From the NCBI RefSeq assembly GCF_024448955.1, contig NZ_JAMOIH010000011.1, positions 1-64,000 on the forward strand: 64,000 nucleotides of DNA. Direction: 5' to 3'. Source of the DNA: Stutzerimonas stutzeri (GTDB taxonomy: Bacteria; Pseudomonadota; Gammaproteobacteria; Pseudomonadales; Pseudomonadaceae). The notes beneath the pieces were generated by a model that made no database searches, was not told the origin of the DNA, and saw only the letters and a program-made list of their open reading frames with translations. Below, piece after piece: positions 46,995 to 55,693 of the stretch (within the stretch, counting starts at the first letter, position 1; each line of letters opens with the position of its first letter). The position numbers and the translations under genes are program-made.

Positions 46995-48404
46995 TCATTC
47001 ATCATCAATGAGTCGGGCGGCCATGACTCGCTTGCTGTCTAGCTGAGAGAACAGCGATGCAGCCAGCATCGACATCGCACCGATGCACAGAAAAGTCAGA
47101 TGAAATGCCCGCAGCACGGCCTCCCCATCGGCTCCGGGCACGGTGAAGCCGCCCAGCAGCGCACCCGCCGAAGCGACCCCCAGGCTCATCGACAACTGCA
47201 CCACCACCGATAGCAGGCTGTTGCCGCTGCTGGCGTTCTGGTTGCTCAATCCGACCAGGGTCACGGTGTTCATGGCGGTGAACTGCATGGAGTTAACCAT
47301 GCCGATCAGGCTCAGGTGCAGCAGCAGAAGCGCCGTTGGAGTGTGTGCATCGATCGTCGCGAGGCTGGCGATCAGGCTGCCCAGCAGCAGCGTGTTGCCG
47401 ATCAGAATGCGGCGATAGCCGAGGCGATCTATCAACGGCTTGGCCAAGGGCTTGACGAGCATGGCGCCGAGCGCCAGTGGGATCATGAGCATGCCCGCCT
47501 GCGCCGGCGAATAGCCCAACGCCACCTGCAGCAACAACGGCAACATGAAAGGCAAGGCCCCACTCCCCAAACGCGCGAACAGGTTGCCGAAAATGCCCAC
47601 GGCAAAGCTTCGGACGCGAAACAGTGCCGGGCTGAACAGCGGCTTATCGACATGCCCGGCGCGCAACCAGTACGCGGTCAGGCAGGCCGTGCCGATCACC
47701 ATGAGCAGCAGGACGCGCGCGTGCGGCATGTGCATGTCGCCGAGCCCTTCGAGCGCGATGGTGATCAGCACCATTGCGCTACCGAACAGCAGGAAGCCGA
47801 AGGTATCGAAGCGTATTCGCTCGTCGCTCTTCAGATCGGGCATGAAGCGAAACGCGGCCATGCAACCGATCAGGCCGACCGGCAGGTTGATCAGGAAGAT
47901 CCAGTGCCATGACGCGTATTCCACCAGCCAGCCGCCGAGCGTCGGGCCGAGCAATGGCCCGACCATGCCCGGTAGGGCGATGAACGTCATGACGCGCACG
48001 AACTCGCTGCGTGGATAGGCACGCAACACGACCAGCCGCCCGACCGGCAACATCAACGCGCCGCCAACGGCCTGCACTACACGCGACATCACCAACTGGT
48101 TGAAGCTCACGCTCATCGCGCAAAGCAACGAGCCAAGCGTGAACAACAGGATCGCCGAGAAGAATATCCGCCGGCTGCCGAAGCGATCCGCCAACCAGCC
48201 CGACGCCGGTATCAACAGCGCCACAGTGAGCATGTAGGCGATGACCACGCCTTGCATGCGCAGCGGGTCTTCGGCGAGGTCGCGCGCCATGGCTGGCAAG
48301 GCGGTGTTGAGGATGGTGCCGTCGAGGGTCTGCATGAAAAACGCGATGGCGACCAGCCAGGGCAGTACACGGGCGGTTCGGGCGTCCAGCACAACGGTTT
48401 GCAT
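46995..48404 (-). CDS. MFS multidrug exporter, DHA2 family (MdtD-like)
   Basis: From ATG 48404, with AGGGGAG upstream, the protein has 469 residues and about 14 membrane helices. It has the DHA2 motif A (GWLADRFGSRRIFF) and motif C-like LGPTLGGWLVEY. It should export drugs or metabolites using the proton gradient. It resembles MdtD/EmrB-type proteins but lacks an adjacent membrane-fusion partner. Substrate unknown. Confidence 0.88.
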   Translation of the reverse strand: MQTVVLDARTARVLPWLVAIAFFMQTLDGTILNTALPAMARDLAEDPLRMQGVVIAYMLTVALLIPASGWLADRFGSRRIFFSAILLFTLGSLLCAMSVSFNQLVMSRVVQAVGGALMLPVGRLVVLRAYPRSEFVRVMTFIALPGMVGPLLGPTLGGWLVEYASWHWIFLINLPVGLIGCMAAFRFMPDLKSDERIRFDTFGFLLFGSAMVLITIALEGLGDMHMPHARVLLLMVIGTACLTAYWLRAGHVDKPLFSPALFRVRSFAVGIFGNLFARLGSGALPFMLPLLLQVALGYSPAQAGMLMIPLALGAMLVKPLAKPLIDRLGYRRILIGNTLLLGSLIASLATIDAHTPTALLLLHLSLIGMVNSMQFTAMNTVTLVGLSNQNASSGNSLLSVVVQLSMSLGVASAGALLGGFTVPGADGEAVLRAFHLTFLCIGAMSMLAASLFSQLDSKRVMAARLIDDE

Positions 48405-48635
48405 AGGCTCCCCTGACTCGAAAAGCACATGGTAGGCCGCGCCTCGGAGAGCACGTAGAAATTTTTCGAGCGCGAGCTCAGCGGCCAGCGCGAAGCATTG
48501 AATGTCGGCCCGCATTGGGTGTGACAACTCAACGCAGCGGGATGCTGTTAGCCCACGTCACCTGCGCGCTTGAGCCTTCCGACCAGCGTGACGGTAACGA
48601 AACCGGCCTATACGTAACAAATAATTTCGTTCAAA

Positions 48636-48654
48636 ATTGACGCGAATCATTATC
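48636..48654. promoter_or_regulatory. Fur box upstream of ftrABCD
   Basis: The right half AATCATTATC matches the Fur 19-mer exactly, while the left half is degenerate (13 of 19 by eye). It lies 60 bp before the ftrA start. Iron-repressed control fits the operon content. Confidence 0.7.
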
Positions 48655-48713
48655 GTTAACCGCCGCAAATGCGAACCTTGGGCTGTCCATCTTTACGCCC
48701 TTCCGGAGGCTAC

Positions 48714-49247
48714 ATGCGTATTCCCGTTACCCTCGCCATCGCATCGCTGATGCTGACGCCACTCGCCCAAGCCAAGGAATATCCCATCGGTGAACCGCAG
48801 CAATGCGGCGGCATGGAAGTCGGCGCGGTGTACCTGCAGCCGGTGGAAATGGAGCCGGCCGGCATGATGCGCGCCACAACCGAATCCGACGTCCATTTGG
48901 AAGCCGACATCGCCGCCACCGAAGACAATCGCAACGGCTGGCAGGAAGGCAGTTTCGTGTCCTACTTGAACATCAAATATTCGCTGAGCAAGAAAGGCTC
49001 GGACGAGAAGATCGAAGGCGACTTCCACCCGATGGTGGCCAACGACGGCCCGCATTACGGTGACAACGTCAAGCTGATGGGGCCCGGCAAGTACCAGCTG
49101 ACCTTCACTATCTTGCCGCCGGGCGGCGGTCACGCCATGTTCGGCCGCCACGTCGACAAGGAAACCGGCGTCGCGCCCTGGTTCGAACGTTGCGAGCTGC
49201 ACTACGAGTTCACCTACGCCGGCATCGGCAAGAAAGGCGGCTATTGA
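48714..49247 (+). CDS. ftrA: Periplasmic iron-binding protein FtrA (P19/FetP type)
   Basis: From ATG 48714 behind GGAGG the protein has 177 residues with a signal peptide cleaved after LAQA (residue 20). It belongs to the P19/Tp34 family; Met and His residues (PVEMEPAGMM, GGGHAMFGRH) are likely copper and iron ligands. It would bind and perhaps oxidise ferrous iron in the periplasm before transfer to FtrC. It is the first gene of a four-gene operon with a Fur box. Confidence 0.88.
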   Translation: MRIPVTLAIASLMLTPLAQAKEYPIGEPQQCGGMEVGAVYLQPVEMEPAGMMRATTESDVHLEADIAATEDNRNGWQEGSFVSYLNIKYSLSKKGSDEKIEGDFHPMVANDGPHYGDNVKLMGPGKYQLTFTILPPGGGHAMFGRHVDKETGVAPWFERCELHYEFTYAGIGKKGGY

Positions 49248-49250
49248 GCC

Positions 49251-49583
49251 ATGCGACGCGTTCTGCTCTCCGCCCTCGCCCTGCTCGCCGCCGGTTTCGC
49301 TGGTGGCGCCCAGGCCGGCCTGCCCACCTACGAGCTGACCATCCGCGACGGCCATTTCGAGCCGGCGACCCTTGAGGTGCCGGCTCGGCAACGCTTCAAG
49401 ATCATCATCAACAATGCCGGCAGCGGCCCGACCGAGTTCGAGAGCACGCCGCTGCGGGTGGAAAAGGTCCTCTCGGCCGGCGTCACCTCGTTCGTCGTGA
49501 TTCACCCGCTGAAACCGGGCCGCTACCCCTTCTTCGACGAGTTCCACATGGATCTTCCCGAAGGGGAAATCATCGCCAAGTAG
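49251..49583 (+). CDS. ftrB: Cupredoxin-domain protein FtrB
   Basis: The 110-residue protein has a signal peptide (ending GAQA) and a cupredoxin-1 fold (LTIRDGHFEPATLEVPA). Partner of FtrA in ferrous iron uptake, possibly handling the copper-linked oxidation step. It begins 3 bp after ftrA. Confidence 0.87.
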   Translation: MRRVLLSALALLAAGFAGGAQAGLPTYELTIRDGHFEPATLEVPARQRFKIIINNAGSGPTEFESTPLRVEKVLSAGVTSFVVIHPLKPGRYPFFDEFHMDLPEGEIIAK

Positions 49584-49659
49584 TCCCTGTGGTCTGCACG
49601 GCTGCGGTCTCGATAGCGAAACCGAGCCCGCCTTCAGGCCACCCAACAGGAGAAGCGCC

Positions 49660-50517
49660 ATGGGCCAATCCATGTTCATCGTCTGGCGCGAAAGCGTCGA
49701 GGCCCTGCTGGTCATCGGCATTCTGCACGCCTGGCTGAGCCAGCAACCGGATAATCGCCATGCGTTGCGCATGCTATGGGGTGGCGTGGCCGCCGGGCTT
49801 GGCCTGGCGACGCTGCTGGCCTGGGGCATTCTCAGCGCTGGCGACTGGCTGGCCGGCCCGGCGGGCGAATGGTTCCAGTGCGCCATGCTGGTGGTGGCCA
49901 GCCTGCTGATCCTGCAGATGGTCGGCTGGATGCATCACCACGGGCGCGACCTCAAGCGCAGCTTGATCGACAACGCCAACGCACACCTGAGCCAGGGCAG
50001 CGGCATCGGCCTGCTGGTGCTGGCGATGCTTGCCGTGGCCCGCGAGGGGAGCGAGACGGTGGTGTTTCTCTACGGCATCGGCCATCAGCAGCAAGGCACG
50101 GACCTGATGGGCTTCGCCATCGGCGGCGTGCTCGGCTTCGTCCTGGCGCTGCTCAGCTACGCCGCGCTGCAAGCCGGCAGCCGGCTGTTTTCCTGGAAGC
50201 GTTTCTTCAAGGTCAGCGAAGCCCTGTTGCTGCTGCTCGGCGCGGCCCTGCTGATGGCCGGGCTCGACCGCTTCAGCGGCCAGCTGATGGGCATGGACAT
50301 TCCGGAAGTGTTCTACAGCCTCTTCGGCGATCCGCTCTGGGACACCTCCGCCCTGCTCGATGACGGCGGCACCCTGGGCAGCACCGTCGCGGGGCTCACC
50401 GGCTACCGCGCCATGCCATCGCTGGCCGCCGTGGTGCTGATGGGGCTGTACTGGCTGGCCGTCTGGGCCTGGTTGCGAGCGAAACCGGAGGCTCGTCTGG
50501 AGGCTCGCGTCGCATGA
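49660..50517 (+). CDS. ftrC: FTR1-family iron permease FtrC
   Basis: The 285-residue protein has about seven membrane helices and the two iron-binding R-E-x-x-E motifs of FTR1 permeases: RESVE near residue 10 and REGSE near residue 128. It carries ferric or newly oxidised iron across the inner membrane. It overlaps ftrD by four bases (ATGA). Confidence 0.92.
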   Translation: MGQSMFIVWRESVEALLVIGILHAWLSQQPDNRHALRMLWGGVAAGLGLATLLAWGILSAGDWLAGPAGEWFQCAMLVVASLLILQMVGWMHHHGRDLKRSLIDNANAHLSQGSGIGLLVLAMLAVAREGSETVVFLYGIGHQQQGTDLMGFAIGGVLGFVLALLSYAALQAGSRLFSWKRFFKVSEALLLLLGAALLMAGLDRFSGQLMGMDIPEVFYSLFGDPLWDTSALLDDGGTLGSTVAGLTGYRAMPSLAAVVLMGLYWLAVWAWLRAKPEARLEARVA

Positions 50518-51890
50518 TCACCAACGCTCCCTGGCTGGCGCGCATTGGCGATCTGCTGCGCCAGCATGCCAAGGCCATCCGACTGATCCAGTGGCTGGTG
50601 GTCGGCTTTTATCTGATCCTGCTGCTGGTGCCTGCCGTTCTTTCGCTGCCGCCTTCCGAGGCGCGCATGCTCGATAACGTTACGGTGTTCGCCCAGTTCC
50701 TGTTCTGGGGGCTGTGGTGGCCCTTCGTGCTGCTGTCGATGGTGCTTTTCGGCCGCCTCTGGTGCGGCGTGCTTTGCCCGGAAGGCTCGCTCAGCGAGTG
50801 GATCAGCTGGCGCGGGCTGAACAAGCGCACCCCGCAATGGATTCGCTGGAGCGGCTGGCCGACCATCGCCTTCGTGCTGACGACCGTCTACGGTCAGCTG
50901 ATCAGCGTTTATGACTATGGCCGAGCCGCGGCGCTGATTCTCGGCGGCTCAACGGTCGCGGCGATGCTGGTCGGTTTTCTTTATGGCCGCGGCAAGCGCG
51001 TCTGGTGCAAGCATCTATGCCCGGTGAGCGGCGTGTTCAACCTGCTGGCGCGTCTCGCACCGGTCCACTACAAGGTCGACGAAGAGCGTTGGCAGGCCAA
51101 TCAGGGACCGCGACTGGCCACGCCCAACTGCGCCCCGCTGATCGACATCCGTCGCATGCGGGGCAACAACGAATGCCATGCCTGCGGTCGTTGCAGCGGC
51201 CAGCGTGGCGCTGTCGCCCTCGCCGCTCGATCGCCCAACGAGGAAATCCTTATCGTCGGCAACCAGGCGCAGCACGGCCACTGGGACAGCACGCTGCTGC
51301 TGTTCGGCATGATCGGACTGGCGATGGGTGCCTTCCAGTGGACGGTCAGCCCTTGGTTCATCACGCTCAAGCAGACCGCCGCCGAATGGCTGGTCGATCG
51401 CGACATCTTCTGGCCGCTCGAAGCCAACGCGCCCTGGTGGTTGCTGACGCACTATCCGCAGGCCAATGATGCCTTCAGCTGGCTGGATGGCGCGGCGATC
51501 CTGGCCTATATCGGCGCCAGCTCGCTGGTGATCGGCGGTGCACTCTGGTTGCTGCTGCGCGGCGCGGTACGCCTGATGAACCGGGGCGACAACCTGTTCC
51601 ACCACCTGGCGCTGACATTGACGCCGCTCGGCGGCGCCGGGCTGTTTCTTGGCCTGTCGGCGACCACCATCAAACTGCTGCGCTACGAAGGCTTCATCCT
51701 CGCCTGGGCGCAGCCAACTCGCGCACTGCTTCTGGCCGGTGCCATTGCCTGGAGTCTGTACCTGGCCTGGAACGTCATCAGCCGCCACGGCGCCAACGGC
51801 CTGCGCCGCCTGACCGCCTTTGCCTGCGTGAGCCTGGGCACCGCGGTCGTCGGCTATGGCTGGTATCTGCAGTTCTGGGGCTGGAGCTGA
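50514..51890 (+). CDS. ftrD: 4Fe-4S polyferredoxin-type membrane protein FtrD
   Basis: The 458-residue protein has several membrane helices and NapH/CcoG-like cysteine clusters: CGVLCPEG near 84, CKHLCPVSG near 165 and CHACGRCSG near 222. It is thought to pass electrons for the iron import cycle. A decayed second copy of its 3' half lies 2.3 kb downstream. Confidence 0.9.
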   Translation: MITNAPWLARIGDLLRQHAKAIRLIQWLVVGFYLILLLVPAVLSLPPSEARMLDNVTVFAQFLFWGLWWPFVLLSMVLFGRLWCGVLCPEGSLSEWISWRGLNKRTPQWIRWSGWPTIAFVLTTVYGQLISVYDYGRAAALILGGSTVAAMLVGFLYGRGKRVWCKHLCPVSGVFNLLARLAPVHYKVDEERWQANQGPRLATPNCAPLIDIRRMRGNNECHACGRCSGQRGAVALAARSPNEEILIVGNQAQHGHWDSTLLLFGMIGLAMGAFQWTVSPWFITLKQTAAEWLVDRDIFWPLEANAPWWLLTHYPQANDAFSWLDGAAILAYIGASSLVIGGALWLLLRGAVRLMNRGDNLFHHLALTLTPLGGAGLFLGLSATTIKLLRYEGFILAWAQPTRALLLAGAIAWSLYLAWNVISRHGANGLRRLTAFACVSLGTAVVGYGWYLQFWGWS

Positions 51891-51923
51891 GCTCGGCGCG
51901 GGCCTGTGCGCCCTGGCATAGAG

Positions 51924-52008
51924 GGGTGGGCTGAAACGGAACGCCGCCCAACCCACCCTACTTTGCCGCTAGGTGCTCACCTGTAGGGTGGGCTTCAACC
52001 CACCGATG
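51924..52008. repeat. REP-like palindromic elements after ftrD
   Basis: Two elements in opposite orientation: GGGTGGGCTGAAACGGA-type at 51926-51961 and GTAGGGTGGGCTTCAACCC-type at 51983-52003. The same pair recurs at 54554-54636 and 61683-61810. Each can fold into a stem. Confidence 0.75.
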
Positions 52009-52112
52009 CCGCAACGGTCAGATCTCCTTCTCACCCTCGCAGAACAAAAGACGAAAAGCTGTCAGTGCACGGTGGTGGGGCATTCGGAAGACGCGCATCG
52101 CATGTTCGGATG

Positions 52113-52463
52113 TCATGACTCAACGTCACGCAGAAATTTCTCGAGCACCTTGCGGGTTTGCATCAGCTTCTCGGTCTTCTGATCGACGAGATCGATTTGG
52201 TCACGTAGCGTTGTGCGCAGCTCATCGCATGGTTCGAAGACCAGACCCTCTCCTCGCAGGCAAGGCGCGAACTGCCTGATCGTCGCAAGCGTCATCCCTG
52301 CAGAGCCCAGCAGCTTGATCCGCTCAACCGTTTGCTCGTCAACCGGACCGTATTCGCGGAATCCGCCTTCCGTGCGGTGGGGCTTGAGAAGGCCCTGCGC
52401 TTCGTAATAGCGAAGCATTCGAATACTCACGTTGCTACGCCTGGATAGTTCTCCGATCTTCAT
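52113..52463 (-). CDS. MerR family transcriptional regulator
   Basis: The 116-residue protein has a MerR helix-turn-helix (MKIGELSRRSNVSIRMLRYY) and a C-terminal dimerisation helix (TRKVLEKFL). Two cysteines (CLRGEGLVFEPC) are present but not in a known metal or redox pattern. It is divergent from an aminotransferase gene and a typical MerR promoter lies between them. Confidence 0.9.
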   Translation of the reverse strand: MKIGELSRRSNVSIRMLRYYEAQGLLKPHRTEGGFREYGPVDEQTVERIKLLGSAGMTLATIRQFAPCLRGEGLVFEPCDELRTTLRDQIDLVDQKTEKLMQTRKVLEKFLRDVES

Positions 52464-52469
52464 GGGCCC

Positions 52470-52501
52470 TTGACTCTAACAGTGCTGTCAGGTTCTAGAC
52501 T
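52470..52501 (+). promoter_or_regulatory. MerR-type promoter with 20-bp spacer and operator dyad
   Basis: TTGACT (52470-52475) and TAGACT (52496-52501) are 20 bp apart. Between them CTAACAG-TG-CTGTCAG is a near-perfect dyad centred in the spacer. Over-long spacers with a central dyad are characteristic of MerR-activated promoters. Confidence 0.75.
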
Positions 52502-52535
52502 GCGTGCTCCGAATCAAAACCGCAGGAGCAACGCG

Positions 52536-53354
52536 ATGTCTGTCCAAGCCGCTATTTACCCGACACTGATCAACAGTGCGCCAGCAACTGCTGATGACAT
52601 GATGCCTCTGGCTTTCTCGGGGTTTGCGCATTTTACCGCGATGCAGGTCCGAAACCGGAAGATCAAGGGGCTGGACCTTCATATGACCCGCCTGAAGCAA
52701 GCTACGCTCAGGTTGTTTGGCATGGAGCTGCCCGATGAGCACGTGCTTCGGAGTATCCGCCTTGCGATTGCAAATGGCCCGGCGGACCAGTCGCTCACCG
52801 TCACGATTTACTCTCCAGAAGGGGAGTTCACCGCCAAGAGCATGGAGGCGGAGCCCGCCATTCTTGTGCGCACAGGCCTGCCGTTCAACGGCCCGTCAGG
52901 CCCGGTGCGCCTTGGCATCGTGGAGCATGAAAGGTTTCTCCCATCTATCAAACACGTCGGCGAGGGAGCGAAGACCTATTACTTGCACCGGGCTGTCGAG
53001 CAGGGCTTCGATGACGCCGCGTTTACCGATCGGCACGGCAGGTTAAGTGAGGCGACGATTTGGAATCTTGTCTTTTGGGATGGCCGGTCCGTCGTTTGGC
53101 CCAAAGCGCAAATATTGACAGGGACCATGATGGGAATAATTCAGCGCCAGTTAGCCCGCCTTGATGTTCCGCAGCGTCACGAAGAAATCAGCCCCGCCGA
53201 TGTGGCGAATTTTTCCGGGGCTGCAATCATGAACTCTTGGACGCCCGGGGTAGCGGTTACGGCTATTGGATCCAGCACCCTCGAAGAATCGAAGCCGCTC
53301 ATGGATTTGCTTCACAACGCTTACCAGGCTGAATCGGCATTCGGTGTTCCCTGA
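52536..53354 (+). CDS. Class IV aminotransferase (IlvE/PabC fold)
   Basis: From ATG 52536 with GGAG upstream the protein has 272 residues. It carries the PLP-lysine segment (GAKTYYLHRA), the LSEATIWNLVFWDG motif and the TGTMMGIIQRQ phosphate-binding loop of class IV enzymes. Substrate could be a branched-chain amino acid, a D-amino acid or aminodeoxychorismate. It is under a MerR promoter and followed 31 bp later by an ICL/PEP mutase family gene. Confidence 0.88.
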   Translation: MSVQAAIYPTLINSAPATADDMMPLAFSGFAHFTAMQVRNRKIKGLDLHMTRLKQATLRLFGMELPDEHVLRSIRLAIANGPADQSLTVTIYSPEGEFTAKSMEAEPAILVRTGLPFNGPSGPVRLGIVEHERFLPSIKHVGEGAKTYYLHRAVEQGFDDAAFTDRHGRLSEATIWNLVFWDGRSVVWPKAQILTGTMMGIIQRQLARLDVPQRHEEISPADVANFSGAAIMNSWTPGVAVTAIGSSTLEESKPLMDLLHNAYQAESAFGVP

Positions 53355-53385
53355 CCCAGCCCGCACGGCAACGAAAGGTGTTCAT

Positions 53386-54228
53386 ATGATCATTCCCAGT
53401 GCCTCCGAAAAGCGCGAATCGTTTTGGAAGCTGCATGAGTCCGGGTGCTTCGTACTGCCCAATCCCTGGGATGCCGGCAGCGCGCAGTTGCTTACAGGCA
53501 TGGGATTCAAGGCATTGGCGACGACGAGTTCTGGCCATGCCTGGTCCTGCGCGAAACCGGACGGATATATGAAGCGCGATGCCGTTCTGGAACACATACG
53601 GAGTATGGTGCAGGCCACTCATCTGCCAATCAATGCGGACTTCGAGTGCGGGTTCGGCGAAGCACCCAGCGACGTTTTCGAAAGCACACAGCTCGTAGTG
53701 GCAACCGGTGTGGCCGGTTTCTCGATCGAGGACTCGACGGGCGATACGCGGGCGCCCGTTCGGGATGTTCAAGAGGCGGTGGAGCGCGTCCGCGCGGCAC
53801 GCAAAGCAATCGATGCAAGCGGCACCAACACGCTTTTGGTCGCTCGTGCGGAAAACTTCTTCGTCGGGCGCCTCGATCTTCCGGACACGATCAAACGTCT
53901 GCAAGCCTATGCCGAAGCAGGTGCCGACTGCCTGTATGCGCCAGGGATCAGAACCCGCGATGAGATCGCGACTGTCGTCTCGGCCGTGGCGCCAAAGCCC
54001 GTCAACATACTGATTGGTTGGAATAGTGAACTAACGGTGAGCGAGCTATCGGACCTGGGCGTCAGACGAATCAGCGTTGGCGGAGCTTTGGCACGCGCGG
54101 CATGGAATGGCTTTCATAACGCAGCTCAGGCTCTGGCAAATGGCCGGTTCGATGCTTTTCCAGACTCACCAACGGCCGCGGCACTCAATCAGGTTTTCCT
54201 TGGCGCTGCTCCGACGGATACACGCTGA
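53386..54228 (+). CDS. Isocitrate lyase/PEP mutase superfamily protein
   Basis: The 280-residue protein is a TIM-barrel enzyme with metal-binding NADFECGFG near residue 83 and a conserved SIEDSTGD near residue 111. Members are C-C or P-C lyases/mutases (PEP mutase, methylisocitrate lyase, oxaloacetate hydrolase). The exact reaction is not defined. Together with the aminotransferase it may form a short catabolic or detoxifying route for an amino-acid-derived keto acid; this is inference. Confidence 0.87.
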   Translation: MIIPSASEKRESFWKLHESGCFVLPNPWDAGSAQLLTGMGFKALATTSSGHAWSCAKPDGYMKRDAVLEHIRSMVQATHLPINADFECGFGEAPSDVFESTQLVVATGVAGFSIEDSTGDTRAPVRDVQEAVERVRAARKAIDASGTNTLLVARAENFFVGRLDLPDTIKRLQAYAEAGADCLYAPGIRTRDEIATVVSAVAPKPVNILIGWNSELTVSELSDLGVRRISVGGALARAAWNGFHNAAQALANGRFDAFPDSPTAAALNQVFLGAAPTDTR

Positions 54229-54237
54229 CATCCGATT

Positions 54238-54525
54238 GCTCATCGTCGGCGATCAGCCGCAGCAGGGTCGTTGGGACAGTACGCTGCTGTTCAGCATGAT
54301 CGGGCTGGCGATGGGCGCTTCCAGTGGACGGTCAGCCCCTGGTTCATTTCGTTCAAGCAGACCGCCGCCGAATGGCTGGTCGATCGCAACATCTTCTGGC
54401 CGCTCGAACATGTGGTCAGCCGTCACGGCGCCAACGGCCTGCGCCGACTGACCGTCTTTGCCTGTGTGGGCCTGGGCACTGCTGTCGGCTATGGTTGGTA
54501 CCTGCAGTTCTGGGGCTGGAGCTGA
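54238..54525 (+). pseudogene. Decayed copy of the ftrD 3' end
   Basis: The stretch parallels ftrD from about 51255. It matches GWDSTLLF-type codons and the WLVDRNIFWPLE block, then skips about 345 bp (51425-51772) and resumes at SRHGANGLRRLT to the shared final codons GWYLQFWGWS and stop. A one-base deletion in the GAF(Q)WTV region shifts the frame, so it cannot encode the original protein. Identity is roughly nine bases in ten by eye. Confidence 0.85.
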
Positions 54526-54553
54526 GAGACGAGCCGGCCTGTAGCCATTATTT

Positions 54554-54693
54554 GGTGGGCTGAAACGGAACGCCGCCCGGCCCACCCTACACTGCGGAAG
54601 CCCGCCTGCTGTAGGGTGGGCTTCAGCCCACCGATGCCTTGCGCTCCGCCAATAAGCTTGTACGAGGTGGCGGTGCGCGAAGCGCACCCTACG
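54554..54693. repeat. REP-like palindromic elements after the ftrD remnant
   Basis: A first unit (54554-54591) and second unit (54610-54636) repeat the elements after ftrD with few changes. A variant (GGTGCGCGAAGCGCACC) follows near 54673-54689. Confidence 0.75.
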
Positions 54694-54718
54694 CGTCATA
54701 CACCGATAAGGCGCTCGC

Positions 54719-55414
54719 TCAACCGCGCAATACGAATGAGGGGAACAGCTTTCCCATGCGCTCCCACAGACGCAGCTGATCATGGGGTGCGCGGCTGTCC
54801 GGCAGACTCCCGTCGAGCATCCGTGCGGTGCGCACGCATTGCACGGCGAAACGATCGACGCCCAGCGCCCTCAAGCGTTGGGCCATGTCCAGCAGGCGCT
54901 CGGCATCGAACAGGTGCCAATGCACCGTGGTACGGCATTCATGGGCGACCTCACTTTCCAACAGGTGCTCAAGACTTTTCCAGTTGGCTGCACCACTGCC
55001 TTCGACACCCGTGATCAACGGGCCGTGTTCGGGCAGCGCCTTGATATCGAATCCCACCCAATCCACCAGCGGCAAAACCTGACGGAACAGCTTCGGCTTG
55101 ATACCGGCACTGTGCAGGCCGACCTTGAATCCCAGCGCGCGGACCTGATCGATGGCATCCGGCAGCGCCAATTGCAGGGTAGGCTCGCCGCCGCTGAAGA
55201 CCACCGCTTCGAGCAATCCGACACGTTGTTCGAGAAACCCCAGCACATCATCCCAGCGGTGTTCATCGGCGCCGCAGGTCGGGATCAGCTGCGGGTTGTG
55301 GCAATAACGGCAGCGCCAGCCGCAGCCCTGGCAGAACAGCACGCAGGCCAGGTGATCGGGAAAATCCAGAGTGGTCAGGGGGACCATCCCTCCGACCCGC
55401 AGGCTTGCCGTCAC
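54719..55414 (-). CDS. nrdG: Anaerobic ribonucleotide reductase activase NrdG
   Basis: The 231-residue radical SAM protein has its cluster motif in CQGCGWRCRYCHN (C-x3-C... with the CxxC pair before HN) near residue 29. It generates the glycyl radical on NrdD using S-adenosylmethionine. It starts at a GTG overlapping the stop of a 54-aa gene that carries the glycyl radical motif. Length fits the family type paired with Bdellovibrio-type NrdD. Confidence 0.9.
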   Translation of the reverse strand: MTASLRVGGMVPLTTLDFPDHLACVLFCQGCGWRCRYCHNPQLIPTCGADEHRWDDVLGFLEQRVGLLEAVVFSGGEPTLQLALPDAIDQVRALGFKVGLHSAGIKPKLFRQVLPLVDWVGFDIKALPEHGPLITGVEGSGAANWKSLEHLLESEVAHECRTTVHWHLFDAERLLDMAQRLRALGVDRFAVQCVRTARMLDGSLPDSRAPHDQLRLWERMGKLFPSFVLRG

Positions 55415-55575
55415 TCCGCGGCTACCCGGGCGGCCGCCTCGGTGAAGTGCTGACGCTCATGGTGCTCGGACTGCTTGCCCGGATTGAATGCGGCAACCGG
55501 ACGGTGATAACCCATGACGCGGGTCCAGACTTCGCAGCGCTGGCGTTGGGCTTCGGGCAGTTGGGTGGCTTTCAT
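55411..55575 (-). CDS. Separate glycyl-radical peptide of class III ribonucleotide reductase
   Basis: The 54-residue protein is too short for usual gene finding. It reads TRVMGYHRPVAAFNPGK with Gly22 in an R-V-x-G-Y context. This matches the end of standard NrdD proteins (R-V-C-G-Y-L then FN-x-GK), where the glycine carries the radical. The preceding nrdD gene lacks this motif. The start has a strong AGGAGA, and the stop overlaps the nrdG GTG by four bases, so it is coupled to nrdG. It is therefore probably a separate radical-bearing subunit or tail. Confidence 0.8.
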   Translation of the reverse strand: MKATQLPEAQRQRCEVWTRVMGYHRPVAAFNPGKQSEHHERQHFTEAAARVAAE

Positions 55576-55613
55576 GTATCTCTCCTTTTTCTAACGGATG
55601 GGTGAACGTTGTT

Positions 55614-55689
55614 GTAGGAGCGAGGGGGACGCCCAGTCCCCTGCTCGCGAACCGCAGATGCGTTGATCGCGAGCAAGCTCGCTCCTACA
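55614..55689. repeat. REP-type palindrome between nrdD and the glycyl peptide gene
   Basis: GTAGGAGCGAG at 55614 is mirrored by CTCGCTCCTAC at 55679-55689, with a long imperfect stem. The same core occurs at 61950. It sits inside the nrd operon. Confidence 0.75.
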
Positions 55690-55693
55690 GGAA

